Below are positions 54,606 through 63,726 of a stretch of 64,000 bases of DNA, one piece after another. The stretch's first letter is position 1. The number at the start of each line of letters is the position of its first letter. The notes under the pieces were generated by a model, which worked only from the letters and a program-made list of their open reading frames with translations, was not told the DNA's origin and searched no databases. The stretch comes from JANSXG01 sp024743075 (GTDB taxonomy: Bacteria; Planctomycetota; Phycisphaerae; Phycisphaerales; UBA1924): assembly GCA_042140185.1 (NCBI GenBank), contig CP159477.1:496001-560000 (forward strand). Direction: 5' to 3'. The position numbers were made by a program, and so were the translations under genes.

Positions 54606-56200
54606 GCGCTATCCAGCCCGACCAAGCCACCGCAGCCGGACTCGCCGGCGCACGACGGCCCGTCCGTCGCGACCCGCAGACGATCGATGGAACGATCGTC
54701 GGCGACCCGTCGCGTCGCCCGGAACTCGTGCTCGGCGATCGTGACTTCCACTCGGTCACGAACACGATCTGCGGCTGGATCGAACAGAAGACCCCGCCCT
54801 GGTGGATCGCCACGTTCGCAGTGGCGAACGCGCTCGCTGCCATGGCCACCGCCGCGATCATCTACCTGATCATCACCGGCGTCGGCGTGTGGGGTTTGAA
54901 CAACCCCATGAGCTGGGGCTGGGCGATCGTGAACTTCGTGTGGTGGGTCGGTATCGGCCACGCCGGCACGCTCATCTCCGCGATTCTGTGCCTGTTCAAG
55001 CAGAAGTGGCGTGTGTCGATCAACCGCTTCGCCGAGGCGATGACGATCTTCGCGGTTATCTGCGCGGGCACGTTCCCGGGCATCCACGTCGGGCGCGTGT
55101 GGATGGCGTGGATGCTGTTCCCGATCCCGAACTCGAACCTGATCTGGCCGAACTTCCGCAGCCCGCTGCTGTGGGACGTGTTCGCCGTCTCGACGTACTT
55201 CACGGTTTCGCTGCTGTTCTGGTACATGGGCATGATCCCCGACCTCGCGACGCTGCGTGACCGCTGCATGGCCCGGATCAAGCAGCCGGTGACCATCGGC
55301 CCGATGTGGGCCCCGCACCCGCTTCCCGGTTTCGTGAAGAAGGCGACCACGGTCACCCTGCCGCTCAACCGGATCGGCGCGCTGGTCTACGGCGTGCTGG
55401 CGATGGGCTGGCGCATGTCCAGCCGCCACTGGGTGAACTACGAGAAGGCGTACATCCTGCTGGCGGGTGTCGCGACGCCGCTGGTGCTCTCGGTGCACAC
55501 GATCGTTTCGTTCGACTTTGCGGTGTCGATCCTCCCGGGTTGGCACACGACGATCTTCCCGCCGTACTTCGTCGCGGGTGCCGTGTTCTCCGGCTTCGCG
55601 ATGGTGCTCACGCTGCTCATCCCGTTCCGGGCGCTCTACCCGGGGCTGCGTGACTTCGTGACGGCCCGGACGATCGAGAACATGTGCAAGATCATCACCC
55701 TGACGGGCTCGATGGTCGGCTTCGCGTACATCTCCGAGTTCTTCATCGCGTGGTACGGCGGCAACCCGTTCGAGCAGGGCGCGTTCGTGCAGCGTGCGTT
55801 CGGCCAGTACTGGTGGGCCTACTGGATCATGATGCTCTGCAACGTGATCAGCCCGCAGCTGTTCTGGATCAAGTGGTGCCGCACGAACCTCGTGTTCATC
55901 TTCTTCATCTCGATCGTCGTGAACATCGGCATGTGGTTCGAGCGATTCGTGATCACCGCGTCGCTCACCTACGACTTCCTGCCGGCGAACTGGGCGTACT
56001 ACAGCCCGACGGTCATCGACATCGCGACGTACGTCGGCTCGCTGGGCATCTTCATGACGCTGTTCCTGCTCTTCGCCCGCTTCCTGCCGATGCTCCCGAT
56101 CTCGGAAGTGAAGAACGTGATGCACCAGGCCCACGAGCACCTGCACCCGCACGACGACGACGAAGACAAGCACATGAGTTCCCTCAAGGAGGGCTACTGA
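54602..56200 (+). CDS. actC: Alternative complex III membrane subunit ActC (NrfD/PsrC type)
   Basis: A 532-residue polytopic membrane protein with about ten helices, of the NrfD/PsrC family, which binds quinol near the membrane surface. Family-like stretches are FVWWVGIGHAGTLISAI, VHTIVSFDFAVSILPGWHTTIFPPYFVAGAV, and the paired bundle arrangement. It ends in a short His/Asp-rich cytoplasmic tail. The start codon overlaps the actB stop by four bases, indicating coupled translation. Confidence 0.93.
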   Translation: MSAIQPDQATAAGLAGARRPVRRDPQTIDGTIVGDPSRRPELVLGDRDFHSVTNTICGWIEQKTPPWWIATFAVANALAAMATAAIIYLIITGVGVWGLNNPMSWGWAIVNFVWWVGIGHAGTLISAILCLFKQKWRVSINRFAEAMTIFAVICAGTFPGIHVGRVWMAWMLFPIPNSNLIWPNFRSPLLWDVFAVSTYFTVSLLFWYMGMIPDLATLRDRCMARIKQPVTIGPMWAPHPLPGFVKKATTVTLPLNRIGALVYGVLAMGWRMSSRHWVNYEKAYILLAGVATPLVLSVHTIVSFDFAVSILPGWHTTIFPPYFVAGAVFSGFAMVLTLLIPFRALYPGLRDFVTARTIENMCKIITLTGSMVGFAYISEFFIAWYGGNPFEQGAFVQRAFGQYWWAYWIMMLCNVISPQLFWIKWCRTNLVFIFFISIVVNIGMWFERFVITASLTYDFLPANWAYYSPTVIDIATYVGSLGIFMTLFLLFARFLPMLPISEVKNVMHQAHEHLHPHDDDEDKHMSSLKEGY

Positions 56201-56201
56201 T

Positions 56202-56810
56202 ATGGCGGTCATCGACACGCACAACGCACGCGAGATCGCGCCGGAAGAGCCGAGCTACTACGGCATCATGGCCGAGTTCGACGACATCCCCGCCATCTTC
56301 GAGGCGGCTCAGAAGTGCCGCGACCACGGCTTCACGAAGTGGGACGTCTATGCCCCGGTGCCGATCCACGGCATCGACGAGGCGATGGGCATGAAGGGCT
56401 CGAAGGTCGCCTTCTGCATGGGAGCGGGGGCCCTTACCGGTCTGACCATCGCGTTCCTCATGCAGTGGTGGTTCTCGGCGGGCTCGAAGCTGCCCGGTCT
56501 GCTGGACGTGTTCAGCGGCTACGAGATCATCACCCACGGCAAGCCGTTCTTCGCGTGGGAACAAGCGGTTCCGATCATGTTCGAACTGACGGTGCTGCTC
56601 TCGGCGTTCGCCACAATCGGTGGCATGCTCGCACTGAACGGGTTGCCCAGGTGGTATCACCCGCTCTTCAAGAAAGACCGCTTCCTGCGCGTCAGCGACG
56701 ACCGTCTGGTCATCGCCATCGAAGCGAAGGATCCGAAGTTCGACCAGAGCGAGACGAAGGCCTTCCTGGAGTCGGTCGGCGGCAACCACATCGAACTGGT
56801 GGAGGAGTAA
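56202..56810 (+). CDS. actD: Alternative complex III subunit ActD (DUF3341)
   Basis: A 202-residue membrane protein matching DUF3341: an N-terminal soluble part (YGIMAEFDDIPAIFEAAQKCRDHGFTKWDVYAPVPIHG), then two membrane helices (CMGAGALTGLTIAFLMQWW and PIMFELTVLLSAFATIGGM), and a C-terminal soluble end. It anchors the complex; no cofactors. It starts one base after actC. Confidence 0.92.
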   Translation: MAVIDTHNAREIAPEEPSYYGIMAEFDDIPAIFEAAQKCRDHGFTKWDVYAPVPIHGIDEAMGMKGSKVAFCMGAGALTGLTIAFLMQWWFSAGSKLPGLLDVFSGYEIITHGKPFFAWEQAVPIMFELTVLLSAFATIGGMLALNGLPRWYHPLFKKDRFLRVSDDRLVIAIEAKDPKFDQSETKAFLESVGGNHIELVEE

Positions 56811-56815
56811 GCACC

Positions 56816-57697
56816 GTGACGACCACCACCTCACACGCACGCCTCGGGCGGGTCGCCCTGCGACTCACGATGGTCGCCCTCGTCGCCGGCGCCGCGGTCG
56901 CGGGCGGCTGTCGCGGCGACCGCTCCGGCAAGCCGCCGCGTCAGTTCTTCCCCGGGCTCGATGACCAGCCGAAGATGAAGGCGCAGACGCGCAACACCTT
57001 CTGGGACGAGTTCGAGGGTAAGAAGGAGAAGGAACCGGACTGGGGCCGTTCCGCCCGGTTGCCTGTTGCGAACACCGTCGCCTTCGGTCGCGAGCCGCAC
57101 ACCGGTCCGCTGACCGGGTACGAGATGGTCAACGACCAGAAGGTCGTCCGCTCGGTCGACTTCGCGCATCGCGAGTCCTTCTTCTCGCTGAACCCCGTTG
57201 TCAGCACCGGCAAGCGTGCCGACGGCAACGCCGTGGAGCGCATCCCGGTCCCGGTCGATCTTGACCTCATACAAATGGGCAAGACGCAGTACGAGATCAA
57301 CTGCCTCGTCTGCCACGGCGGCACGGGCAAAGGCGACGGCATTGTCGGCGTCCGCTGGGCGTACCCGCTGCCGAACTTCCTCGATGACACGTGGCAGCTC
57401 GGCGCGGTCGGTCCGGACGGCGCTCCGAACCCGCTCGCGTACGACGGACACATCTTCGACATCATCATGAACGGCAAGCCCGCGCCGACCAGCCCCTCCG
57501 GCTACGCGATGCCTCCATACGGCGGGCGTGTCACCGTCGAAGAAGCGTGGGCGATCGTGGCCTACCTGCGGACCATCCAGGCAACGCAGCGCGGCTCGAT
57601 CGAGACGCTCCGCGAGTACGACCGTTCCGCGGCCGATCAACTCCTCCGCAACGTGGGGCAACCCTCTACCGAAAACCCGAACGGGGGTGAACAGTGA
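56816..57697 (+). CDS. actE: Alternative complex III monoheme cytochrome c lipoprotein ActE
   Basis: A 293-residue lipoprotein (lipobox AVAGGC, Cys32) with one heme motif CLVCHGG at 163-169, and AMPPYGG later as the likely methionine ligand. ActE passes electrons on from ActA to the acceptor. The start is GTG 56816, with GGAGG overlapping the end of actD. It ends with a four-base overlap with actF. Confidence 0.9.
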   Translation: MTTTTSHARLGRVALRLTMVALVAGAAVAGGCRGDRSGKPPRQFFPGLDDQPKMKAQTRNTFWDEFEGKKEKEPDWGRSARLPVANTVAFGREPHTGPLTGYEMVNDQKVVRSVDFAHRESFFSLNPVVSTGKRADGNAVERIPVPVDLDLIQMGKTQYEINCLVCHGGTGKGDGIVGVRWAYPLPNFLDDTWQLGAVGPDGAPNPLAYDGHIFDIIMNGKPAPTSPSGYAMPPYGGRVTVEEAWAIVAYLRTIQATQRGSIETLREYDRSAADQLLRNVGQPSTENPNGGEQ

Positions 57698-58981
57698 GCA
57701 TCGCTCCGCACTTTGAACTCGGGCGCATCTTCGAGCGCGACAACATTGAGTTCCGCAAGTCGGCCGGCTCGGTGCTGTCGGGCGGCATGCTCGGCGTCGG
57801 CATCCTCTTCACGCTGCTGACCATCGGCGGTGCGCTGGGCGGCGATGCTGCGACCAAGTCCGTGGCTCTGCACGCGTTCTACGTCGGCGCGATCGTCGCA
57901 CTCGGCTTCCCGCTCGGGGCGCTCGCGTTCCACATGATCTGCAACGTGACCAACGCCGGCTGGGCCGCGCTGCTGCGTCGCCAGTTCGAGAACATGATGA
58001 GCCTCGCGTGGCTCGGCTGCCTGTTCGTGCTCTGCGCGTTCCTGTTCCAGGCGCTGCTCGTCAACGTCTCCGATGTCACGACCGACAAGGCCGCCGGCGT
58101 CTACGCCCCGTTCCTCTGGAACTGGATGGACCCCAACTACGTCAAGGGCGACGTCCTCTACGACCACAAGCAGCCGTTCCTGAACCTGCCGCTGTTCCTT
58201 TTCCTGTCGATCGTCTACGCCGCGGTCTACATCGGCCTGTCCAAAGTTCTCTGCGGCCTCGCCAAGCGCCAAGACGAAGATGCCAGCCGCTGGCACACGC
58301 TCACCATGGGGCGCCTGTCGACCATCGGCCTCGTGCTCTACGCCTTCGCGACCATGTTCGCGGCGTTCCACTGGATCATGACGCTGGACTTCCACTGGTT
58401 CAGCACGATGTACGGCGTGTACTTCTTCGCCGGCAACCTTGTTTCGGCCCTCGCGCTGCTCACGGCAATCTTTATCGCCCTGCGCTTCTTCGGCAAACTC
58501 AACGGTGCGTTCACCGATGAGCACCTGCACGACATGAGCAAGTTCGTGTTCGGGTTCACGGTGTTCTGGGCCTACATCAGCTTCAGCCAGTACTTCCTGA
58601 TCTGGTACGCGAACATCCCCGAAGAGACCGCCTACTTCACGATGCGCCGCGACGAGTGGACCGCGCTGAGCTTCCTGCTCCCGATCGGCCACTTCATCGT
58701 GCCGTTCCTCGTGCTGCTGCCGCGCCCCGCGCCGCAACGCCGGACTGGTGTTCGTCATGTGCTGCTGGATGGTGTTCATGCACATCGTCGATGTGTTCTG
58801 GAACATCCGCCCCGAAGCGAAGACGGAAGTCCCCGGTTACTCGTGGCTCGACGTCGTGGGTGTTCTCGGCCCGGTGCTGATCTTCGGCGGCCTGCTCGTC
58901 CGCAAGATCGTGAGCCAGCCGCTTATCCCGCTGCACGACCCGCGCACCACCGAAGCCCTTTCGCACAAGAACTACGTCTAA
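57694..58981 (+). CDS. actF: Alternative complex III membrane subunit ActF (reading frame broken near 58730)
   Basis: A polytopic membrane protein of about 429 residues related to ActC, with about ten helices. The frame from GTG 57694 gives the first nine (for example FHWIMTLDFHWFSTMYGVYFF and FWAYISFSQYFLIWYANIPEE). At 58722-58735, beside GCGC, one surplus base moves the sequence into another frame, which continues RNAGLVFVMCCWMVFMHIVDVFWN and ends LSHKNYV at 58981. Removing one C restores a continuous protein. The gene overlaps actE by four bases. Confidence 0.87.
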
Positions 58982-59003
58982 CCCCCGCACGATCGGAACG
59001 CAG

Positions 59004-59372
59004 ATGAGCGACGCCCATCACGACGACTGGTTCAAGCACACCGCCGAAGAAGGCGCCGCACAGGAGGCGCACGGCCAGATCAACGCGCCGTTCATCATCG
59101 GCTTCATGGTCATGGTGATCGTCATCACCTTCGCGCTGCTGTTCATCATCCTCGGCTACGTCGGGCGTGAGGTTGCGGCGGAGAAGGGCGACAAATTCGA
59201 GAACCGGACCGACATCATCGCTCGCGAAGTGCAGGAAGCGAAGACCCGCTGGCGCGGCGAACTCGAAGGTGATCCGCGCTGGATCGACCTTGAGGCCCGC
59301 ACCGTCAGGATCCCGCTCGATTACGCCGCGCGAGAGGTCGTTTCGATCTACGAGCAAAGCGGTCAGAACTGA
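59004..59372 (+). CDS. Small membrane protein linked to alternative complex III
   Basis: A 122-residue protein with one central membrane helix (FIIGFMVMVIVITFALLFIILGYV), a His-rich cytoplasmic N-terminus (SDAHHDDWFKH) and a charged C-terminal helix. The position between actF and SCO1 suggests an accessory subunit or assembly factor of the complex; this is inference from context only. No named family is recognised. Confidence 0.72.
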   Translation: MSDAHHDDWFKHTAEEGAAQEAHGQINAPFIIGFMVMVIVITFALLFIILGYVGREVAAEKGDKFENRTDIIAREVQEAKTRWRGELEGDPRWIDLEARTVRIPLDYAAREVVSIYEQSGQN

Positions 59373-59404
59373 TCGATCTTCGCGATCGGCGCATAGAATC
59401 AGCC

Positions 59405-60280
59405 ATGGGATTTCGCCTTCCGACCTTTCGGTGCAGCTTCTCGCGCTGCTTGCAGGCAGCGCGGGCTGTGGCTGTTCTTGCCCTTGTCGGGTTACTCGCC
59501 CCGGCGTCGCACGCACAGTTTGCCGGTGATCCCACGCAGCGGGCGGATCTGGAGGGTGTCGGCCTGACCAGACTCGAGGGTGATCAGGTACCCCTGGGCC
59601 TTACATTCCGCGATACCGACAACAACCTCCGAACCCTCGGCGAGTTGTTCGAAGAGGACGGCCCGCCGGTCATCCTGCTCCCGGTCTACTTCGACTGCCC
59701 GGTCATCTGTCCGATGACGCTCAACCAGGCCGGGAATGCCCTGCGTTTCATCAAGGAATGGACGCCCGGCGACGACTACCGCCTGCTCGTACTGAGCTTC
59801 GACCATCGCGACTCGCCCCGCTCGGCCCGCGTCCAGCGCGACGCCTTCCTGCTCAAGTTCGACGAGCTCCCTCTGGAAGACGGCATCGAGTTCTGGACCG
59901 GCGATACCGAGAACATCCTCGCTCTGATGGACGCGGTGGGCTTCGGCTACCGCTTCGTCCCCGCCAGCGGCCATTTCACCCACACCAGTTCGATGATCTT
60001 CCTCCGCAACGACGGCACGATCCACAACTACCTGCCCGGCAGCGAGTATTCGGCCCAGCAGGTCCGCACGGGCGTGACCGAAGCCGCAGAGGGTCAGAGC
60101 CAGACGCTCTGGGACCAGGTCGTCCTGCTCTGCCGTGTCCGCAGCGAGACCACCGGCGAGTACGTGATTTCACCCATGCGGGTCATGCAGTTGGTGGGGG
60201 CCCTGACCGTTGTCGTTCTGGCAACAGGGATCGCCGTACTTGTCGTCACCAACAAACTCAGGGATACCCCCTCTCTGTGA
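59405..60280 (+). CDS. SCO1/SenC copper chaperone for cytochrome oxidase
   Basis: A 291-residue protein with a signal peptide (LLAPASHAQ), a thioredoxin-fold domain and an additional C-terminal membrane helix (LVGALTVVVLATGIAVLVV). The copper-binding cysteines are Cys98 and Cys102 in FDCPVICPMT, and the third ligand is probably His193 in GHFTHTSSMIFL. SCO1 delivers copper to the CuA centre of oxidase subunit II, which is encoded next. The C-terminal membrane anchor is not usual in SCO1, which is mostly anchored by its N-terminus. Confidence 0.9.
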   Translation: MGFRLPTFRCSFSRCLQAARAVAVLALVGLLAPASHAQFAGDPTQRADLEGVGLTRLEGDQVPLGLTFRDTDNNLRTLGELFEEDGPPVILLPVYFDCPVICPMTLNQAGNALRFIKEWTPGDDYRLLVLSFDHRDSPRSARVQRDAFLLKFDELPLEDGIEFWTGDTENILALMDAVGFGYRFVPASGHFTHTSSMIFLRNDGTIHNYLPGSEYSAQQVRTGVTEAAEGQSQTLWDQVVLLCRVRSETTGEYVISPMRVMQLVGALTVVVLATGIAVLVVTNKLRDTPSL

Positions 60281-60325
60281 CCGCACAAGCGACCCAGTTT
60301 CAATTGCACGTGGCTGCCCCGGACG

Positions 60326-60354
60326 GGGACAAAAACCGATATCACTCCTATACT
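60326..60354 (+). promoter_or_regulatory. Candidate promoter for the oxidase genes
   Basis: GGGACA (60326-60331), 17-base spacer, TATACT (60349-60354), about 50 bases before coxB. The -10 is good and the -35 partial. It would allow coxBAC to be transcribed apart from the act genes. Confidence 0.42.
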
Positions 60355-60404
60355 GCTGTACAAACTGCTGTTCTACAGGAATCCGGCAAGGAGCAGTCGA
60401 TCTG

Positions 60405-61586
60405 ATGGCCTCTCTTTCAACGCACATCGTGACCCTCGGCGCAGAGAATCTCTCCTGGTGGGAGAGGTTCTGGTTCCGCGAGTCGGGATCGACTTTCGCC
60501 GATTCGACCGACGCGGTCTACAATTACATCTTTTGGGTTTCGGCGATCTTCTTTATTCCGATCGTCGGCATGGTGATCGGCTTCGGCATCAAGTACCGCC
60601 GGTCGAAGGTCGGTGAGGTCGCCGAAGTCAGCCCGTCGCACAACACTGCGCTCGAACTGAGTTGGTCGGTCACGCCCGCCATCCTGATGGCCATCATGTT
60701 CTTCTGGGGCTTCAAGGCCTACCTGAGCAAACTCGTCGCGCCCGTCGACGCCGAACCGATCTACGTCACCGCGTACCAGTGGGGCTGGAACTTCGACTAC
60801 GCCGACGGCTACAGCACCAATGAGTTCGAAGAGATCGCCGCGAACCCCGAGTCGCCGATCATCCCGGTGCAGGTCGGCAAACCCTACAAGATGATCATGA
60901 CGTCGCGCGACGTCATCCACTCGTTTTACGTGCCGGCCTTCCGCATCAAGCGTGACATCTTCCCGAACCGCTACACCGTTCTCTGGTTCGAGACCACCGA
61001 CCGGATCACGCATTACTTCGACGAGGACGACAAGTCCGTCGTTGCGATCGATCCCGATCGCCCCGGCTACTACCTGTTCTGCGCTGAGTACTGCGGCGAC
61101 CAGCACTCGCAGATGGCCGGCCGCATCGCGACGCTCTCGCCCGAGGACTACAACAAATGGCTCGAGGCCCGCAAGGACACTTCGGGCATCAACCTGATCG
61201 AGCTCGGCGAACTCGTTGCTCGCAAGAACGGTTGCTTCCAGTGCCACTCCGTGGACGGGTCAGCCAAGCAGGGACCGACCTGGGAGAACCTCTACGGCAG
61301 CGAGGTCCCCGGTTGGAGCCCGTCTGCAGCGGTCGCCGAAGGCGCGACGCCCGGCGTCGCCGAACGCGGTTACATCGTCGAGTCCATCCTGTACCCGAAC
61401 AGCTATGCGCGACCCGGCTTCGCGACCGGGCAGATGGCTTCTTACCTCGGCGCAGTCGAAGGTCGGGAGCTCGACGCGGTCGTCTTCTACATCAAGAGTC
61501 TCTCCGGCGACTTCGCGGCCCAGGCCGAACAGGAAGCCGCGGCTGAACTCGAACAGCAGCTCTCCGAAACCGAAGGCGACGGCTAA
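60405..61586 (+). CDS. coxB: caa3-type cytochrome c oxidase subunit II with fused cytochrome c
   Basis: A 393-residue protein: two N-terminal membrane helices, the cupredoxin domain with CuA ligands Cys226, Cys230, His234 and Met237 (CAEYCGDQHSQM; the first CuA histidine is in RDVIHSFYVP), then a C-terminal cytochrome c domain with CFQCH (277-281). The fused heme c makes this a caa3 oxidase that can take electrons from ActE or a soluble cytochrome. AAGGAG lies about a dozen bases before the ATG. Confidence 0.95.
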   Translation: MASLSTHIVTLGAENLSWWERFWFRESGSTFADSTDAVYNYIFWVSAIFFIPIVGMVIGFGIKYRRSKVGEVAEVSPSHNTALELSWSVTPAILMAIMFFWGFKAYLSKLVAPVDAEPIYVTAYQWGWNFDYADGYSTNEFEEIAANPESPIIPVQVGKPYKMIMTSRDVIHSFYVPAFRIKRDIFPNRYTVLWFETTDRITHYFDEDDKSVVAIDPDRPGYYLFCAEYCGDQHSQMAGRIATLSPEDYNKWLEARKDTSGINLIELGELVARKNGCFQCHSVDGSAKQGPTWENLYGSEVPGWSPSAAVAEGATPGVAERGYIVESILYPNSYARPGFATGQMASYLGAVEGRELDAVVFYIKSLSGDFAAQAEQEAAAELEQQLSETEGDG

Positions 61587-61646
61587 CGACTCGCCACGCG
61601 AACCACGAACCAACTAGGCACCAACGCACAAGCCGCGACAAGGCGC

Positions 61647-63647
61647 ATGACCACCGGAGGTCACCCTCACATGGGACACCACGACAGACCTTACTACGCT
61701 TCCAAAGAGACGCTTTGGAAGACCATCTGGTCCTGGATCTACACCGTCGACCACAAAAAGATCGGCGTGATGTACCTCTGTGCCGTTCTGCTGATGTTCT
61801 TCCTCGGCGGCGTGTTCGCGATGGCCCTGCGTGCCGAACTCTGGGAACCGATCACCAACGTGACCAAGCAGGTTCAGGCCGAGGTGCAGGCCACCGACGA
61901 CGCGGGTCGCCTGGTGTACGAAAATGGCGCGGAAGTTCTCGTGCCGGTCCTGAACGACGACGAGACACCCGTTCTCGACGCAGACGGCGAACCCAAGGTT
62001 GAACCGAAGAAAAACGACGCCGGCCAGAAGGTCAATGCAGAGGGCGAGCCCCTCGGCGACCCGGTGATGACCCCCGAGGTCGACGCCGACGGCAACCCCG
62101 TCTACGAAGAAGTGATCGAGCGAGAGGGCGAACTGTTCAAGGGCTGGACGAGCGAGTCCGGCACGGTCAACTCGAACAACGTCTACAACCGCCTGTTCTC
62201 GCTGCACGGCACCATCATGGTGTTCCTGTTCATCATCCCCGCGATCCCCGCCGCGCTCGGCAACATTTTCCTGCCGATCATGCTGGGCGCGAAGGACGTC
62301 GCCTTCCCGAAGCTCAACCTGGGCTCGTGGTACATCTACATCATCGGCGGCCTGTTCGCGGTCTACTCGCTGATCGCCGGCGGCGTCGAGACCGGCTGGA
62401 CCTTCTACACGCCGTACTCCACCAGCACGAACTGGGGCAGCGTGACCTCGATGGTCCTCGCCGCGTTCATCCTCGGCTTCAGCTCGATCTTCACCGGCAT
62501 GAACTTCATCGTGACGGTGCACAAGCTCCGCGTGCCCGGCATGGGCTGGTTCGACATGCCCCTGTTCATCTGGGCGCTCTACGCGACCTCGATCATCCAG
62601 GTCCTCGCGACCCCGGTCGTCGGCATCACGCTGCTCATGCTGGTCTTTGAGCGCACGCTCGGCATCGGCATCTTCGACCCGGCGCTCGGCGGCGACCCGG
62701 TCCTCTACCAGCACTTCTTCTGGTTCTACAGCCACCCGGCGGTCTACATTATGATCCTCCCGGGCTTCGGCATCATCTCTGAACTGATCGCGGTGCACTC
62801 CCACAAGCGCTTGTTCGGCTACCGCGCCATCGCGTTCAGTTCGATTGGTATCGCGGCCGTTTCGTTCCTGATCTGGGGCCACCACATGTTCACCTCGGAG
62901 TCGCCCTCGGCGAACGTGGTGTTCTCGGCCCTGACCTTCCTCGTCGGTCTGCCGACCGCGATCAAGGTCTTCAACTGGACGAGTTCGCTCTATAAGGCGT
63001 CCATCAGTTGGACGACGCCGATGCTCTACGCGGCGTTCTTCATCTTCTGCTTCACCATCGGCGGACTCACCGGCCCGCCGCTGGCGACGCTGGCTACGGA
63101 CATCCACCTGCACGACACCTACTTCGTCGTGGCCCACTTCCACTACGTGATGATGGGCGGCACGGTGCTCGCCTTCCTCGGCGGCCTGCACCACTGGTGG
63201 CCCAAATTCACCGGCAAGATGTACAACGAGAATTGGGCGCGCCTCGCGTCGATCCTCGTGTTCATCGGCTTCAACATCACCTTCTTCACGCAGTTCTTCC
63301 TCGGCACGCAGGGCATGCCCCGTCGCTACGCGACGTACGTTCCTGAGTTCGAACTGCTCCACAAGATCTCGACGCTCGGCTCGTGGGTGCTGGCCATCGC
63401 GTTCCTTATGCACGCCGTGGTCTTCGCGTTCTCGCTCGCCGGCGGGCGTCGCGCTCCGCGCAACCCGTGGGGCGGCCTGACCCTCGAGTGGTACGCCGAT
63501 TCGCCCCCGGTCGAGCACAACTTCTCGCACGAGCCGCTGCTCACGCACGGTCCGTACGACTACGACCTTGTCGTGCCCCCCGGCTGGGACCCGGCGGACT
63601 ACCCGCTCCCCGACCCCGAAGCGGTCGCCAGAGCCCACGGGCACTGA
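61647..63647 (+). CDS. coxA: Cytochrome c oxidase subunit I (A2-type, with a 100-residue periplasmic insertion)
   Basis: 666 residues, 12 membrane helices. Low-spin heme and CuB/high-spin ligands: His187 in FSLHGTIM, HFFWFYSHPAVYIMILPG, IWGHHMF and VVAHFHYVMMGG. The YSHPAVY motif, without the glutamate of A1 oxidases, places it in the A2 subfamily. Between the first two helices there is an insertion of about 100 residues (71-175) rich in D, E, G and V, with DADG repeats, outside the membrane. ATG 61647 is used; ATG 61671, with GGAGG upstream, is an alternative. It is followed by coxC. Confidence 0.95.
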   Translation: MTTGGHPHMGHHDRPYYASKETLWKTIWSWIYTVDHKKIGVMYLCAVLLMFFLGGVFAMALRAELWEPITNVTKQVQAEVQATDDAGRLVYENGAEVLVPVLNDDETPVLDADGEPKVEPKKNDAGQKVNAEGEPLGDPVMTPEVDADGNPVYEEVIEREGELFKGWTSESGTVNSNNVYNRLFSLHGTIMVFLFIIPAIPAALGNIFLPIMLGAKDVAFPKLNLGSWYIYIIGGLFAVYSLIAGGVETGWTFYTPYSTSTNWGSVTSMVLAAFILGFSSIFTGMNFIVTVHKLRVPGMGWFDMPLFIWALYATSIIQVLATPVVGITLLMLVFERTLGIGIFDPALGGDPVLYQHFFWFYSHPAVYIMILPGFGIISELIAVHSHKRLFGYRAIAFSSIGIAAVSFLIWGHHMFTSESPSANVVFSALTFLVGLPTAIKVFNWTSSLYKASISWTTPMLYAAFFIFCFTIGGLTGPPLATLATDIHLHDTYFVVAHFHYVMMGGTVLAFLGGLHHWWPKFTGKMYNENWARLASILVFIGFNITFFTQFFLGTQGMPRRYATYVPEFELLHKISTLGSWVLAIAFLMHAVVFAFSLAGGRRAPRNPWGGLTLEWYADSPPVEHNFSHEPLLTHGPYDYDLVVPPGWDPADYPLPDPEAVARAHGH

Positions 63648-63726
63648 GGCCGAAGCGTTCCTCGTACTCCGGTAGACTCGACGCGGTCTGCCACGACTCT
63701 TCTCGCATCCGACACGGGTCCACACC

